DNA of 64,000 bases, taken from NCBI RefSeq assembly GCF_017352155.2, contig NZ_CP071462.1:248001-312000 (forward strand), given 5' to 3'. The DNA is from Haloterrigena alkaliphila (GTDB taxonomy: Archaea > Halobacteriota > Halobacteria > Halobacteriales > Natrialbaceae). This document shows positions 33,401-42,781 of the stretch, piece after piece. Every line of letters starts with the position of its first letter. Position 1 is the first letter of the stretch. The notes below the pieces were generated by a model. The model saw only the letters and a list, made by a program, of their open reading frames with translations. It did no database searches and was not told the DNA's origin. A program made the position numbers and the translations under genes.

Positions 33401-34852
33401 TCAATTTCGAGCCAGCGGAATATTGAATGGCAAGTTTCGGTCGACAGTTGTCCGAAAGCGTGGTGAGAGTCCGAGCAACGTCACGAAGTATACACTTGCA
33501 CCGATTCCGACTAAGAGAATGACGGTAGCGACATTATGTCCGAGTACGGCATATGTGTTTTCGAGGTGAACCCCGCCGTACACGATCACACCCATGACGA
33601 TGGCGGCGATCCACTGGCGGCTGATCTCCGTATACGGGATGGCGTAGTCGACAATCGATTGAAGGTAGTGATGGGCCACAACAAGACTGATCGCTATCGA
33701 CAGCGCCGTTGCGACAGCTGCACCAAACCAGCCATAGAAATAGATGAGGAGAACGTTGAGGAAGAGATTACCGACTACGAACACTACATTGGCCCGGAAC
33801 GCGAGATCCGGGCGATCAATAGCGTTAAGCGTATTGAGAATCTGGCTCTGATAACTCATAATTAGGTTCGCGATGATTAACACTACGAGAATAGTTGTCC
33901 CCTGAATAAATTCTTCACCGTAAATACGAAGGAGTCGTTCCCCGATAATCGTTCCGCCAACTAACCCCGGAATCAACAGTAAACCGGAATATGAAAGCGC
34001 ATTCTCAACGAGATCAGTAACAGATTCAGTATTACGCTTCGAGGATAATTCACTAATTTCGGGAAAAAATGTGGTGCTAATGGCCCCGGCGAAGAGAATG
34101 AGAAACTGTGCGACATTCCAAGCAATCGAGTAAACGCCGATCAGTGTTGAGGGAACGAAGATACCGAGGACGATTACGTCTGTGTAGTTGAACATCCTTG
34201 ATTGTAAACTGCCGAGCCAGGAAAACTTCGCGTAGTCAAATAGGCTCCGGAAATGACGTCTTTGAGGCAGCGAGAACCCATCGAAACGTCGTAAGGCTAT
34301 CGACAGTCCAATCAGTACTACGACCGCATATCCTGCAACGTAGCCGACGAACAATCCAGTGAGTCCGAGTCCAGCTACGACAGCCCCGATTTGGAGGATT
34401 ACTCGCCCACCGGTTCTCGTTGGAGAGAGAATCCCGTTGACGTGAACAAGGTGAAAACCCACTAGCAACGAGTTGACGATTGCGTTGCTCAGTGTGACGA
34501 ACAGAAAGAGAACTACGAATTCCGTGGCCGGATAACCGATATAGCTGTCGACGTACGGGCGAAACAAGAGTATTCCGACCGAAATAATCACAAATATAGC
34601 AGTAATTAGTGCCATGCCTGCGATAGCGTACTCTTCTTGTTCTTCTCCCTCACTGACCCGTTTCTTGACGGCACCTGAAAATCCTATTTTTCCTGCTATT
34701 GCGAGCCAGGAAACCAATCCAATTACAAGGTAGTAGATGCCAAGTGGTTCCGCACCGAGCAGTCGTGCGAAGTAGATCGTAGCGATGAATCCGAGAAATG
34801 ACGCAAGAAATCGCGACAGGAAGTAAACAATCGAAGTCTGTCCGAGTTTCAT
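33401..34852 (-). CDS. Polysaccharide/lipid-linked glycan flippase (Wzx/MATE-like)
   Basis: 483 residues with about 12-14 membrane helices. The N-terminus (LGQTSIVYFLSRFLASFLGFIATIYFARLLGAEPLGIYYL) is typical of the oligosaccharide flippase / polysaccharide biosynthesis protein family. AglR of Haloferax, which handles dolichol-phosphate-mannose, belongs to the same superfamily. It would move a lipid-linked sugar to the outside. GC content drops from this gene onward, which points to horizontal exchange. Confidence 0.85.
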   Translation of the reverse strand: MKLGQTSIVYFLSRFLASFLGFIATIYFARLLGAEPLGIYYLVIGLVSWLAIAGKIGFSGAVKKRVSEGEEQEEYAIAGMALITAIFVIISVGILLFRPYVDSYIGYPATEFVVLFLFVTLSNAIVNSLLVGFHLVHVNGILSPTRTGGRVILQIGAVVAGLGLTGLFVGYVAGYAVVVLIGLSIALRRFDGFSLPQRRHFRSLFDYAKFSWLGSLQSRMFNYTDVIVLGIFVPSTLIGVYSIAWNVAQFLILFAGAISTTFFPEISELSSKRNTESVTDLVENALSYSGLLLIPGLVGGTIIGERLLRIYGEEFIQGTTILVVLIIANLIMSYQSQILNTLNAIDRPDLAFRANVVFVVGNLFLNVLLIYFYGWFGAAVATALSIAISLVVAHHYLQSIVDYAIPYTEISRQWIAAIVMGVIVYGGVHLENTYAVLGHNVATVILLVGIGASVYFVTLLGLSPRFRTTVDRNLPFNIPLARN

Positions 34853-34958
34853 AAAGGCCTATAACCGGATCTAGGAGAAACCAGAATAACCTTTTGGGTT
34901 TTAGTTGTCTCGAACTAAGACGGCAGTGTTATTACGGGGGATACAGGTAGAATTTGCT

Positions 34959-35900
34959 ATGCGCCACCACCTCCGTCGGGCGAAGCACGTATACGATACC
35001 CGAGGCTCGAAGGAGTTGGCTAAGGCAACGCTTGGATACATTCCTATTGAAATCAACAATCTCGTCTTCCGCCTTCGCCATGGATCCGGAACAAAAGTAA
35101 TGAATGAGGACTGGGACAACCTCGTAATCTTGGACGCGTGTCGGTACGATATGTTTTCAGAGCGAGTCGACCTCAAGGGAGAACTAGAGTCTCGTATCTC
35201 ACTTGGCTCAACAAGTGAGGAGTTCCTTGAGCGTAACTTTGGCGATGACACGTTCCACGATACAGTCTACGTCAATACGAATCCGTACCTTCCTCGACTT
35301 GATCTTGACGATGGGACGTTCCATGCCGTCGTCGATCTCCTCAATGAGTGGGATTCGGAACTACAAACTGTTCATCCGGAAACAGTCTGCAATGCGGCAC
35401 ATAAGGCTCATGAGGAGTTTCCGAACAAGCGTCTCATTATACACTTTATGCAACCGCATTATCCCTTTATCGGTGAGACTGGGAAACAAATAGAGGCGAG
35501 AGGCTGGACGACAGATGATGTAACTATTAACGGAACATCAATATGGGGCCACCTTCGCAATGACACAACAAATGTTGATCTGGAGACCGTTTGGGAGGCA
35601 TACCTAGAAAATCTTGACATAGTTGTCGAACATGTGAGGACACTGTTGGATACCGTCATCGGAAAAACGGTGATCACTGCAGATCACGGAAACCTGGTTG
35701 GAGAACGGTTATCCCCTATTCCTACAAGAAAGAAATACGGACACCCCTACGGAGTATACACACCTGAACTCGTGAAAGTTCCTTGGTTGGTAATACCCTC
35801 CGATACCCGTCGAAAAATCGAATCATCCCTTCCTATCGATCAACAGACAAAATCAGACGAGATGATTGAAGATAGACTTCGGGCTCTGGGGTACAGATAA
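34959..35900 (+). CDS. Alkaline-phosphatase-superfamily (sulfatase-like) protein, copy 1
   Basis: 313 residues from ATG 34959; an upstream in-frame TTG at 34905 is a weaker start. Motifs: VILDACRYDMF (metal-binding Asp), GSTSEEFL (candidate Ser/Thr nucleophile), HFMQPHYPF, ITADHGN and YGHPYG. These are the metal and phosphate positions of AlkP-type hydrolases or phospho/sulfo-transferases. There is no signal peptide or membrane helix. A paralogue is at 38966. A glycan-decorating transferase or hydrolase is likely by context only. Confidence 0.75.
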   Translation: MRHHLRRAKHVYDTRGSKELAKATLGYIPIEINNLVFRLRHGSGTKVMNEDWDNLVILDACRYDMFSERVDLKGELESRISLGSTSEEFLERNFGDDTFHDTVYVNTNPYLPRLDLDDGTFHAVVDLLNEWDSELQTVHPETVCNAAHKAHEEFPNKRLIIHFMQPHYPFIGETGKQIEARGWTTDDVTINGTSIWGHLRNDTTNVDLETVWEAYLENLDIVVEHVRTLLDTVIGKTVITADHGNLVGERLSPIPTRKKYGHPYGVYTPELVKVPWLVIPSDTRRKIESSLPIDQQTKSDEMIEDRLRALGYR

Positions 35901-36040
35901 TGAGACTAATTCATATAAAAGAGCCACCCTGCATGATATGTTTAAATTATTGTATATGCTTTCTATTCTAACTTTCGATATTATCCAAAATTCGACAAAT
36001 GGACTTCTCCTTCCGTAATGTTAATATCCTTTAGTTCAAA

Positions 36041-36751
36041 ATGGACCTCAAACCTATGAATAGGATCCTAGAGTTAGCTGAGCTTGTTTCATCTAAACTC
36101 GGTCATCCGCGGGTTGCACTTTCTCTCTCGAATTATCTGCTTAAACCCCAGGATGTAGAACTACAAGAAGGTGCAATTATTTCAAAAAACACTAAAGTGA
36201 GAGGGAATATCCGACTAGGGCCTCATTCTAAATTATCAACAGGATGTGTCCTTATGGGAGATATCGAAATCGGAGAATGGACAAATATAAATCAAAATAC
36301 TGAAGTCGTTGGGGAGGTTTCATTTGGAAAGTACTGTGCAATCGCCCGAGATGTTCTTTTTCAGCAGAAAAATCATCAAACAAGCAAACCAGCCATGCAA
36401 ATGCGGTTTTATAACAAAGTGTTAGACAGTAAACTAGAACACGTTTCATCAGGTCCAATTTCAGTCGGTAATGATGTCTGGATTGGTGCTCGATCAATAA
36501 TCCTTTCTGGTGTAGATATCGGTGATGGGGCAGTAATTGGCGCCGGTTCAATTGTCACAGAGGATGTTGAACCGTATTCTGTCGTTGCAGGAGTACCCGC
36601 AAAACATATCAAATATAGGTTTCCACAAGATGTCCGCAAAAAATTAATTAACCTTTCTTGGTGGGAACATGGTGAGGAGATAATAAAGGAAAACAGAAAA
36701 TTTTTTGAGAAAGATATACAGAACACTGAAGATATCCCTGGTTCATTTTAG
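36041..36751 (+). CDS. Left-handed beta-helix acetyltransferase
   Basis: 236 residues with hexapeptide repeats ([56 protein letters not shown]) and the terminal [14 protein letters not shown] common to CatB/WbbJ-type O-acetyltransferases. It probably acetylates a sugar. GC content and codon use are clearly lower than the genome average, so it is likely acquired. Distances to neighbours (140 bases upstream) allow its own promoter. Confidence 0.82.
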   Translation: MDLKPMNRILELAELVSSKLGHPRVALSLSNYLLKPQDVELQEGAIISKNTKVRGNIRLGPHSKLSTGCVLMGDIEIGEWTNINQNTEVVGEVSFGKYCAIARDVLFQQKNHQTSKPAMQMRFYNKVLDSKLEHVSSGPISVGNDVWIGARSIILSGVDIGDGAVIGAGSIVTEDVEPYSVVAGVPAKHIKYRFPQDVRKKLINLSWWEHGEEIIKENRKFFEKDIQNTEDIPGSF

Positions 36752-37231
36752 ATGTAACTGTTGATTCTTCGAGCACGGTTTAAATAAAATAGACATAATA
36801 ATTTTGATAACATTGGCTAGATAAGTAACCTCAAGACAGTAGGACAAGACAGTTGCGGCAGAATCGGTGTAACGATCATATAGACTCTGATACAATAAGA
36901 TACGCTTCCGCCAGCGGTAAACTTTCGACCGCTTCAGAACATTCTTCATTAAGTGATCATCTCTCAATCCATCTGTAGCGCGGCGACAGCAGCTGAAACT
37001 TTCGACAGTAACGATGTAGTGATCGCAGTGGATTACGGCGAGATATTGGAGAATTCGGATTTTATTGTTGCGTAATTGATTGCCTGCTGCCATGTATGCG
37101 ACAAATGCTGTAGGTAGAAACGACAGCAGACCATGGCGGTAAATATAGTCTCATGTTTTGCTCCGAAATAGGATTTAGAAACTGTTTCTCCGAAGATTGA
37201 CTCAGTACCTCGGATATCTAAATAGGCTGCT
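36752..37231. other. Low-GC stretch with no identifiable gene
   Basis: 480 bases. Open frames on the minus strand (around 36745-37090 and 37035-37280) have Cys/Tyr-rich products without the acidic bias of haloarchaeal proteins and do not match any family I know. They may be decayed coding sequence. No terminal repeats, RNA gene or clear promoter is visible, apart from being upstream and downstream of two convergent genes. Confidence 0.35.
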
Positions 37232-38410
37232 CTAATCTTCAAGCGCACGTCGAATAGCTGTTTCCAGTCTTCTCGTATCAACCTTTATATCTGGACCCCT
37301 CTGCTGGCAGTCAAGATACGAGTACTTATGACTCATGTTTTCAGCTATTCGATCAAACGTTGCCATTTTCTTGTCACCAAAGATTTCAACCACAGACAGA
37401 TCATAGCCAAAGATTATATTAGTTAATCCCGCCCCATGTGTGGCGACGACGAGTTCTGCACGCGAGAAGAGATCAATTTGTTCGTGAACACTTAGCTGGC
37501 CGAGGACATGTGTCTCAATGTCGTACCGATTGAGCACCCCTTGGACAGCATCGATATTCGTGACACGCCTAACTGTTGCATCATCTCGCGCGATAAAGAT
37601 CCGTTCGGTACCGGTTTTGTTCAAATCGTCGGTCCGCATCCGATTTCGGAGCCAAACGCATTCCGTCGGCGTCGGATCAGGAAACGTGGGCACGACTAGG
37701 GTGTCGATAGACGCGGTTCCACCGTCCCACTTCCTAATTTCTCCCTGGTAATCGATTATCTCTAGTGATTCAGTCATCCACGATGATAGGTTTCCGGGAA
37801 CCAGTAAAGTTGGGTAGATGCCGGTATCCGATCCGTACTCCTCAAGCAGACGAATTCGAATTAGGCATTCAACCATCCAGTGATAGTAGTTTTTCCAAGG
37901 GGGAAGTGCGATAGCTGCCTGGTCGAATTTTTGACTAGTCTCCCCTGATCCCGAAAGCAAATCAATCGTTCGTTTGACACCGTTGGTACTCATTGACTGT
38001 GAAAGACTAATTCCTACCCTGCGGTGTGTTAATGGGGGCGTCCCTACCGTATCGGCGATGATTTTCCCGTCAGGAGTTACTCCAGGTCCAGCGGGTCCGA
38101 GTACCTTCGCGTTCGATACTTCGCAGACGAATCGATCTCCCGCCTCGTAGTACTCTGGCTCGGGTTGTCCTCTAAAACCGCGATTGCCCTTTAGTCGGAT
38201 CAGTCCCTCATATTGCTTTTTCAAATCTGATTTTTGTCGTATTTCTTCACGTGAGAGTATTTCCAACCTCTCCCGGAGAATGTATTCATATATAAATCTA
38301 TAATAAAGAAAATCGATTAGGAGAGTGTTTTTTCCCTCTTCCAAGAGTTCTGATGCCCCTTCCGACCGGAGTTTTCGGATAGTGCGACCAGGGAGATTAT
38401 TTATTTCCAT
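37232..38410 (-). CDS. Glycosyltransferase family 61 (DUF563)
   Basis: 392 residues. The GT61 core is visible: ALPPWKNYYHWMVECLIRI, the RIFIARDDA strand, and LVVATHGAGLTNIIFG near the C-terminus. GT61 enzymes add xylose, GlcNAc or other sugars. N-terminal 80 residues are variable and charged. The low-GC composition suits the rest of the island. Donor and acceptor are unknown. Confidence 0.78.
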   Translation of the reverse strand: MEINNLPGRTIRKLRSEGASELLEEGKNTLLIDFLYYRFIYEYILRERLEILSREEIRQKSDLKKQYEGLIRLKGNRGFRGQPEPEYYEAGDRFVCEVSNAKVLGPAGPGVTPDGKIIADTVGTPPLTHRRVGISLSQSMSTNGVKRTIDLLSGSGETSQKFDQAAIALPPWKNYYHWMVECLIRIRLLEEYGSDTGIYPTLLVPGNLSSWMTESLEIIDYQGEIRKWDGGTASIDTLVVPTFPDPTPTECVWLRNRMRTDDLNKTGTERIFIARDDATVRRVTNIDAVQGVLNRYDIETHVLGQLSVHEQIDLFSRAELVVATHGAGLTNIIFGYDLSVVEIFGDKKMATFDRIAENMSHKYSYLDCQQRGPDIKVDTRRLETAIRRALED

Positions 38411-38965
38411 AGATATCGATATTATTTGATCAAACCGAGAAACGATTTCTTTCTCTAACTCCCACTCATACGTAATAGAAACAGATACAATTTATTTCTT
38501 CCGTTTAATGATGGTTTATGGATATCATGGGCGACCCACTCTGCATGATCGCACTTATATTCGAATTTCTCGAAGTCATGACCCGTTGGACGATCCTTGT
38601 TGTCGCCTCACCAGTCGTAGGCGGCGTACGCTGCCCCGCCTGACAACTGTGTGTACAGTAAGGGATCTGTTCTGGCTCAGAGTCATAGAGAAACGGCTAC
38701 TCGGTCGACTCACTACGGCCGACTGGCCTCACCAAGCGGCCGTCCTTGCGAGCACTGCCTTCAACTCGGGTCCGATCCAATCCGGCCCCGCTTTGGGACA
38801 CTTTCCGTTGTGATGACCTGTTAATTAACACCTCATCGATCAAGATAGAGCGCGATGCCGACAAAACGGAAGAACGGTAAGCGGAAACACCCGTGACCTT
38901 TGCCGAGACGGGTACAGGTAGTGGTTACGCTGATCAGACTCTAAAATTGTCGGTCCGTTCCTTTC
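38411..38965 (-). pseudogene. Gene-free region holding an eroded unidentified coding remnant
   Basis: Minus-strand pieces look protein-like but are broken. One frame reads NGKCPKAGPDWIGPELKAVL (about 38755-38815), another reads AAYAAYDW, an in-frame TGA, then GDNKDRPTGHDFEKFEYKC and HAEWVAHDIHK down to about 38510. The TGA may have replaced a tryptophan codon. I do not recognise the parent family. The upstream part 38816-38965 shows nothing else. Confidence 0.3.
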
Positions 38966-39820
38966 TTAGCCGTCAAGGTATCCTAACGCTGCGAGTTGCT
39001 GTTTGACTTCTTCATCTGCGAGCGTTCGAGTCTCGAGGTCAGCTTCATCGATATCTGCACCAGTGTTCTCAGCTTCCATTGTAACCCACGGAACCTTTCG
39101 AATTTCGGGTATGACCACCGAATCCGGGTGGCCGTAGATTCCGAACTCTCCCGCGGCGTTTCCGTGGTCCGCTGTGATTCCCACAGTTGCCGTGATTAGA
39201 TCCTCAAGCGGATAAATGCCATCCTCAAGCACCCATTCGAGGTTGTCCCGATAGGCTTCAAAAAACTCGTTAAGACTTATCTCACCGTCCCGAAGTTGTT
39301 TCCAGACAAACGACCCCCAAGTATCCGTCCCTTCAAAATCAGAGAACCACTCAGGACGGCTTCGAAATGGCACGTGTGGTTGCATGAAGTGAACGATGAG
39401 CTTATCGATGCCGAGTTTATCGCGCTCCCGCCACGCCGTCGCTGCATGGTCTCGGAGCGTCCCCGGCAGCACTGTCTCGACGCCTAATTTGTGTTTGGTG
39501 ACGGGTTCCAAATGGAAATAACCGAAATCGTGAGGGTCTAAATCACTCGCATACGGATTCCCAGTGATGAGCCCGACAGATTTGTTCGACCGGCCACCAA
39601 ACGTCCGTGCGATCCACGTTTCGCTCGTTGACCCTACCGACCAATACGAGCTGGCCTCCGGATGAAACTCGCGGAACGTATCGACCCGGCACGCGTCGGC
39701 GACACAGAGAACATCCCACTCCTTATCCCAGATCGGCGTCCCCGAAACCGTATCGCTTACCGCTGAGATCGCGTTTCCGAGGATTTTCTGGATACCCTGA
39801 TATTTGTAGTATAGATACAT
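38966..39820 (-). CDS. Alkaline-phosphatase-superfamily (sulfatase-like) protein, copy 2
   Basis: 284 residues, paralogue of the protein at 34959: VLCVADACRVDTF, SVGSTSETWIARTFG, HFMQPHVPF, GITADHGN and YGHPDSV occupy the same order. It shares one base with the upstream FkbM gene (39820), so the two are translated together. No signal peptide or membrane helix. The pairing with a methyltransferase suggests glycan modification. Confidence 0.75.
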   Translation of the reverse strand: MYLYYKYQGIQKILGNAISAVSDTVSGTPIWDKEWDVLCVADACRVDTFREFHPEASSYWSVGSTSETWIARTFGGRSNKSVGLITGNPYASDLDPHDFGYFHLEPVTKHKLGVETVLPGTLRDHAATAWRERDKLGIDKLIVHFMQPHVPFRSRPEWFSDFEGTDTWGSFVWKQLRDGEISLNEFFEAYRDNLEWVLEDGIYPLEDLITATVGITADHGNAAGEFGIYGHPDSVVIPEIRKVPWVTMEAENTGADIDEADLETRTLADEEVKQQLAALGYLDG

Positions 39821-40581
39821 TATCTCTTCGCAACGATATGATTCTCTCGGGCCCGGTCATGAAGTGTTTCGACCTCGTAACCTGACTCAGTGAGTGTTTC
39901 GGTGATAGCCTCTGGTTCAACAAACCGATCGTGAACTTCGACGAATATTACTCGGCAGGATTCCAGAGCAATATCGAACCCCGTAAGAACGTCGTGCTCA
40001 GCGCCCTCAACATCGATTTTCATGACTGTCGGTGTAGCGAGGTCGCGATTGTCGACCAGATCGTCTCCCGTGGTCTGCGGAACGGTACAAATATTACTCG
40101 AGTTAGCGACTCCGCGGGTCGTGAACGTTCCGAGGCCGAGTTCGTCGTCAAGGTTGTTAGGAACGTGGAGATCGATAGTCCCCTTATCACTCCCGATAGC
40201 CGACTCGACGACTGTCGCATCAATGTTATTGAGGTCGCAATTCTCTGCGAGTCTCGAGGCAGTCCGCGGATGCGGTTCAACGCTCACCACGTTAGCAACT
40301 AATTGACCGATATAACATGTGTGCGTACCGATGTTCGCGCCGATGTCCCAGAATACGTCGTCTGTTTCGACTTCCTCGATAATTGCTCGAATGAGGAATG
40401 CCTCGTTCTGGTAGTCGACCGCCCGGAGAAACTCCCGGAACGAATCCGTATGGAACGTAGCAGAGACACCATCGATGGTGTTCTCATATATTCCAGAGTT
40501 TAAGTAGTGTCTCGCCTGGAGGTATCGCCACTCTGCATGGTCCTGTGCTTTGGACACGAGTTCATCGGCAGTTTCCAACAT
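39820..40581 (-). CDS. FkbM family methyltransferase
   Basis: 253 residues. The S-adenosylmethionine site is DVFWDIGANIGTHTCYIG, followed by VVSVEPHPRTASRLAENCDLN and the FkbM hallmark TVMKIDVEGAEHDVLTG. FkbM enzymes O-methylate sugars and other hydroxyls. It is coupled to the AlkP-like gene downstream, with a one-base overlap. Confidence 0.87.
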   Translation of the reverse strand: MLETADELVSKAQDHAEWRYLQARHYLNSGIYENTIDGVSATFHTDSFREFLRAVDYQNEAFLIRAIIEEVETDDVFWDIGANIGTHTCYIGQLVANVVSVEPHPRTASRLAENCDLNNIDATVVESAIGSDKGTIDLHVPNNLDDELGLGTFTTRGVANSSNICTVPQTTGDDLVDNRDLATPTVMKIDVEGAEHDVLTGFDIALESCRVIFVEVHDRFVEPEAITETLTESGYEVETLHDRARENHIVAKR

Positions 40582-40617
40582 ATCTTATAGAGAGGGGAAC
40601 TTTGACTGATAAATATA

Positions 40618-40881
40618 TTAGGGTTCCAAACGAGTTTGTGAATCAGAATGGTCGCAACGAGATGAACAACTAAATCGATTGATTCCAGGGTGTTTAATCA
40701 GCGCCGATTTGTCGCTGAGATCGTGCGTGATTGTCCGCTCGTCAATAGTGTTCAACTAAGGGTTCGATCGGATGTCCGTATCAGTAACTTCATAGCCCTC
40801 TTCGATCAAACGCTCACAAAGAGTCGTGCCAACAGTTCCGCTACTTCCACTCACTAGAACCGAAAAGATTGGAATTATCAT
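40618..40881 (-). pseudogene. Truncated NAD-dependent sugar epimerase with internal amber codon
   Basis: From ATG 40881 the frame gives SVLVSGSSGTVGTTLCERLI then EEGYEVTDTDIRSNP, the Rossmann GxxGxxG start of an extended SDR/epimerase. A TAG at 40756-40758 stops it at codon 42. The same frame continues with NTIDERTITHDLSDKSALIK, which is the expected next strand, so the TAG is a point mutation (perhaps from TGG). Homology fades before the next stop at 40618, so the remaining three quarters of the gene are missing. Confidence 0.7.
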
Positions 40882-40931
40882 TCAACTCCGAGATATATTG
40901 ATTTAATTACAATAATTATGGAGAAATAACT

Positions 40932-41828
40932 ATGGTAGAATGTTCTGTAATTATTCCCGTCTACAATGACCCAAAAGGTATTCAAACCACTCTTGAGTCA
41001 ACACTTCCGCAAAAATATGATAGTTACGAAGTTATACCGGTCGATAATGATTCGACTGACGAGACCAACGATGTAATAAAGAAGGCAAGCGATGCCTGCT
41101 CTAACCGCATCTACTCAGTTGAGGAAACCGACACCCAGTCCTCTTATGCCGCCCGTAACACAGGAATCAAACACGCATCAGGAAATATTTACCTTTTTCT
41201 CGATGCGAACATGTGGGTCCCTGAAACTTGGATTGGGGAAATGGTCACCGCCTTCGAGTCTCGCGACTGCGACTACCTCGGTTGTAATGTCAAGGTCGTC
41301 GCTGAGGACCACAATTTCTGGGAAGCATACGAGCAGTCGTTTTCCTTCCCCATCAAGAGCTACCTCGAGCACAAACACTTCGCTCCCACCTGTGCCCTCG
41401 CGGTCAGACACGAGGTCTTCGAAGAAGTCGGACTATTCGACGAACGACTTGAGTCCGGTGGCGACAAGGAGTTCGGCCAACGTGTCTACCGCGCCGGCTT
41501 CAAACAGTGCTACGCTGGGGACGTAACCGCATACCACCCAGCGCGGGACTCCTGGGACGCGCTTCGCTCAAAGGCACTCCGGATCGGTCGCGGACGGGCA
41601 CAGAAGCGCGAGTACTACCCTAACACCTCTCACCACCCGGTGCATCCAAGCAATTTCCTCCCACCGAGTCCGTTCCGCCTCCGCCGACGTTTCTCGGGCC
41701 AAGGCACCTCAATACCGTCGCTCGTCGGGTTCTACCTGCTCGAGTACATCCTGAAACTCACCCAGAGTTACGGTGCGATTCGGGAAACGCTTTCACAACG
41801 TCGCTCAGACAAGGAAACATCTAGATGA
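40932..41828 (+). CDS. Family 2 glycosyltransferase, tandem copy 1
   Basis: 298 residues. GT-A opening SVIIPVYNDPKGIQTTLEST, the VDNDSTDET loop and the SYAARNTGIKHASG block are present. The metal-binding DxD site reads DANM, with Asn in place of the second Asp, while the neighbouring paralogue has DADM. A basic patch (RIGRGRAQKRE) and a short hydrophobic end may dock it at the membrane. The stop overlaps the next gene start by four bases. Confidence 0.85.
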   Translation: MVECSVIIPVYNDPKGIQTTLESTLPQKYDSYEVIPVDNDSTDETNDVIKKASDACSNRIYSVEETDTQSSYAARNTGIKHASGNIYLFLDANMWVPETWIGEMVTAFESRDCDYLGCNVKVVAEDHNFWEAYEQSFSFPIKSYLEHKHFAPTCALAVRHEVFEEVGLFDERLESGGDKEFGQRVYRAGFKQCYAGDVTAYHPARDSWDALRSKALRIGRGRAQKREYYPNTSHHPVHPSNFLPPSPFRLRRRFSGQGTSIPSLVGFYLLEYILKLTQSYGAIRETLSQRRSDKETSR

Positions 41829-42706
41829 TTTCGATCGTCGTCCCAGTCTATAACGATCCCAAGGGCATTGTGACTACCCTCGAGTCTCTCCTCACCCTAC
41901 AGGCCGACCACGATCACGAAATAGTCATCGTCGATAACAATTCCACTGATAGCACCCTCGAGATTGTCCGGTCCTATGAAAACGACCGACTCACCCTCGC
42001 TCACGAAACCGAAATCCAGTCCTCCTACGCTGCCCGTAACACCGGCATCCGTAACACGGACAGCAACATCCTCGCTTTCGTCGATGCGGACATGACCGTC
42101 CCCGATGACTGGCTCGAGTCCGCCCTACATACATTCCAAACAACCGGCGCTGACTACATGGGTTATAACGTCGAGCTCACCCTCACCGACAACCCCACCC
42201 TCGCAGCCCGTTACGACCACCACACTGGCTTCCCCGTCCAGCAATACCTCGAGCACCAGCAGTTCGCCCCGACCTGTTGTCTCTTCGTTCGCAGAGAAGT
42301 CTTCGAGGACGTTGGCCTCTTCGATCACAGACTCGTCTCCGGCGGAGACAAGGAGTTCGGGAATCGAGTCCACGAGGCGGGCTACGACATGCACTTCGCC
42401 GAGGACGTCACGATGTATCACCCCACGCGAAACACCGTCCGCGAACTCGTCAAAAAGGACCGCCGCGTCGGCCGCGGCCTCTGCCAACTCCAGCGGTACC
42501 ATTCCGATCGATACGGCACGCCAGGTGTCCCGCCGCGGCCGAGTGGCGTCAAGTCACCCGATCCCGAGCTCGAGACGCGCGATCGACTCGCCTTCGGAGC
42601 ACTTTCCACGCTCCTCACCGGCGTCCGCGGCATGGGTTACTACCAGGAATATCTCACCGGCGATCGACGCGACGACCTCGAGGGAATCCCACGACTCGAG
42701 CAATAG
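41825..42706 (+). CDS. Family 2 glycosyltransferase, tandem copy 2
   Basis: 293 residues, paralogue of the preceding gene over its whole length, beginning ISIVVPVYNDPKGIVTTLES. The DxD site is DADM and the acceptor-side SGGDKEFGNRV block is conserved. ATGA overlap couples the two genes, so two related sugar additions, or a two-subunit arrangement, are likely. The gene GC content rises again towards the genome mean. Confidence 0.87.
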   Translation: MISIVVPVYNDPKGIVTTLESLLTLQADHDHEIVIVDNNSTDSTLEIVRSYENDRLTLAHETEIQSSYAARNTGIRNTDSNILAFVDADMTVPDDWLESALHTFQTTGADYMGYNVELTLTDNPTLAARYDHHTGFPVQQYLEHQQFAPTCCLFVRREVFEDVGLFDHRLVSGGDKEFGNRVHEAGYDMHFAEDVTMYHPTRNTVRELVKKDRRVGRGLCQLQRYHSDRYGTPGVPPRPSGVKSPDPELETRDRLAFGALSTLLTGVRGMGYYQEYLTGDRRDDLEGIPRLEQ

Positions 42707-42781
42707 CACTCTCCAACCAACGGGATAACCAGAATTGATTTTCGAGTAATTCTCTCGAGTGTACTACGAGAACTCGTCTCG

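Noticed and set aside
36752-37231. Possible transposase remnant
   Set aside because: I tried to read DDE-transposase or IS-type tail motifs on the minus strand in all frames and found none, nor terminal repeats. Left as unidentified.
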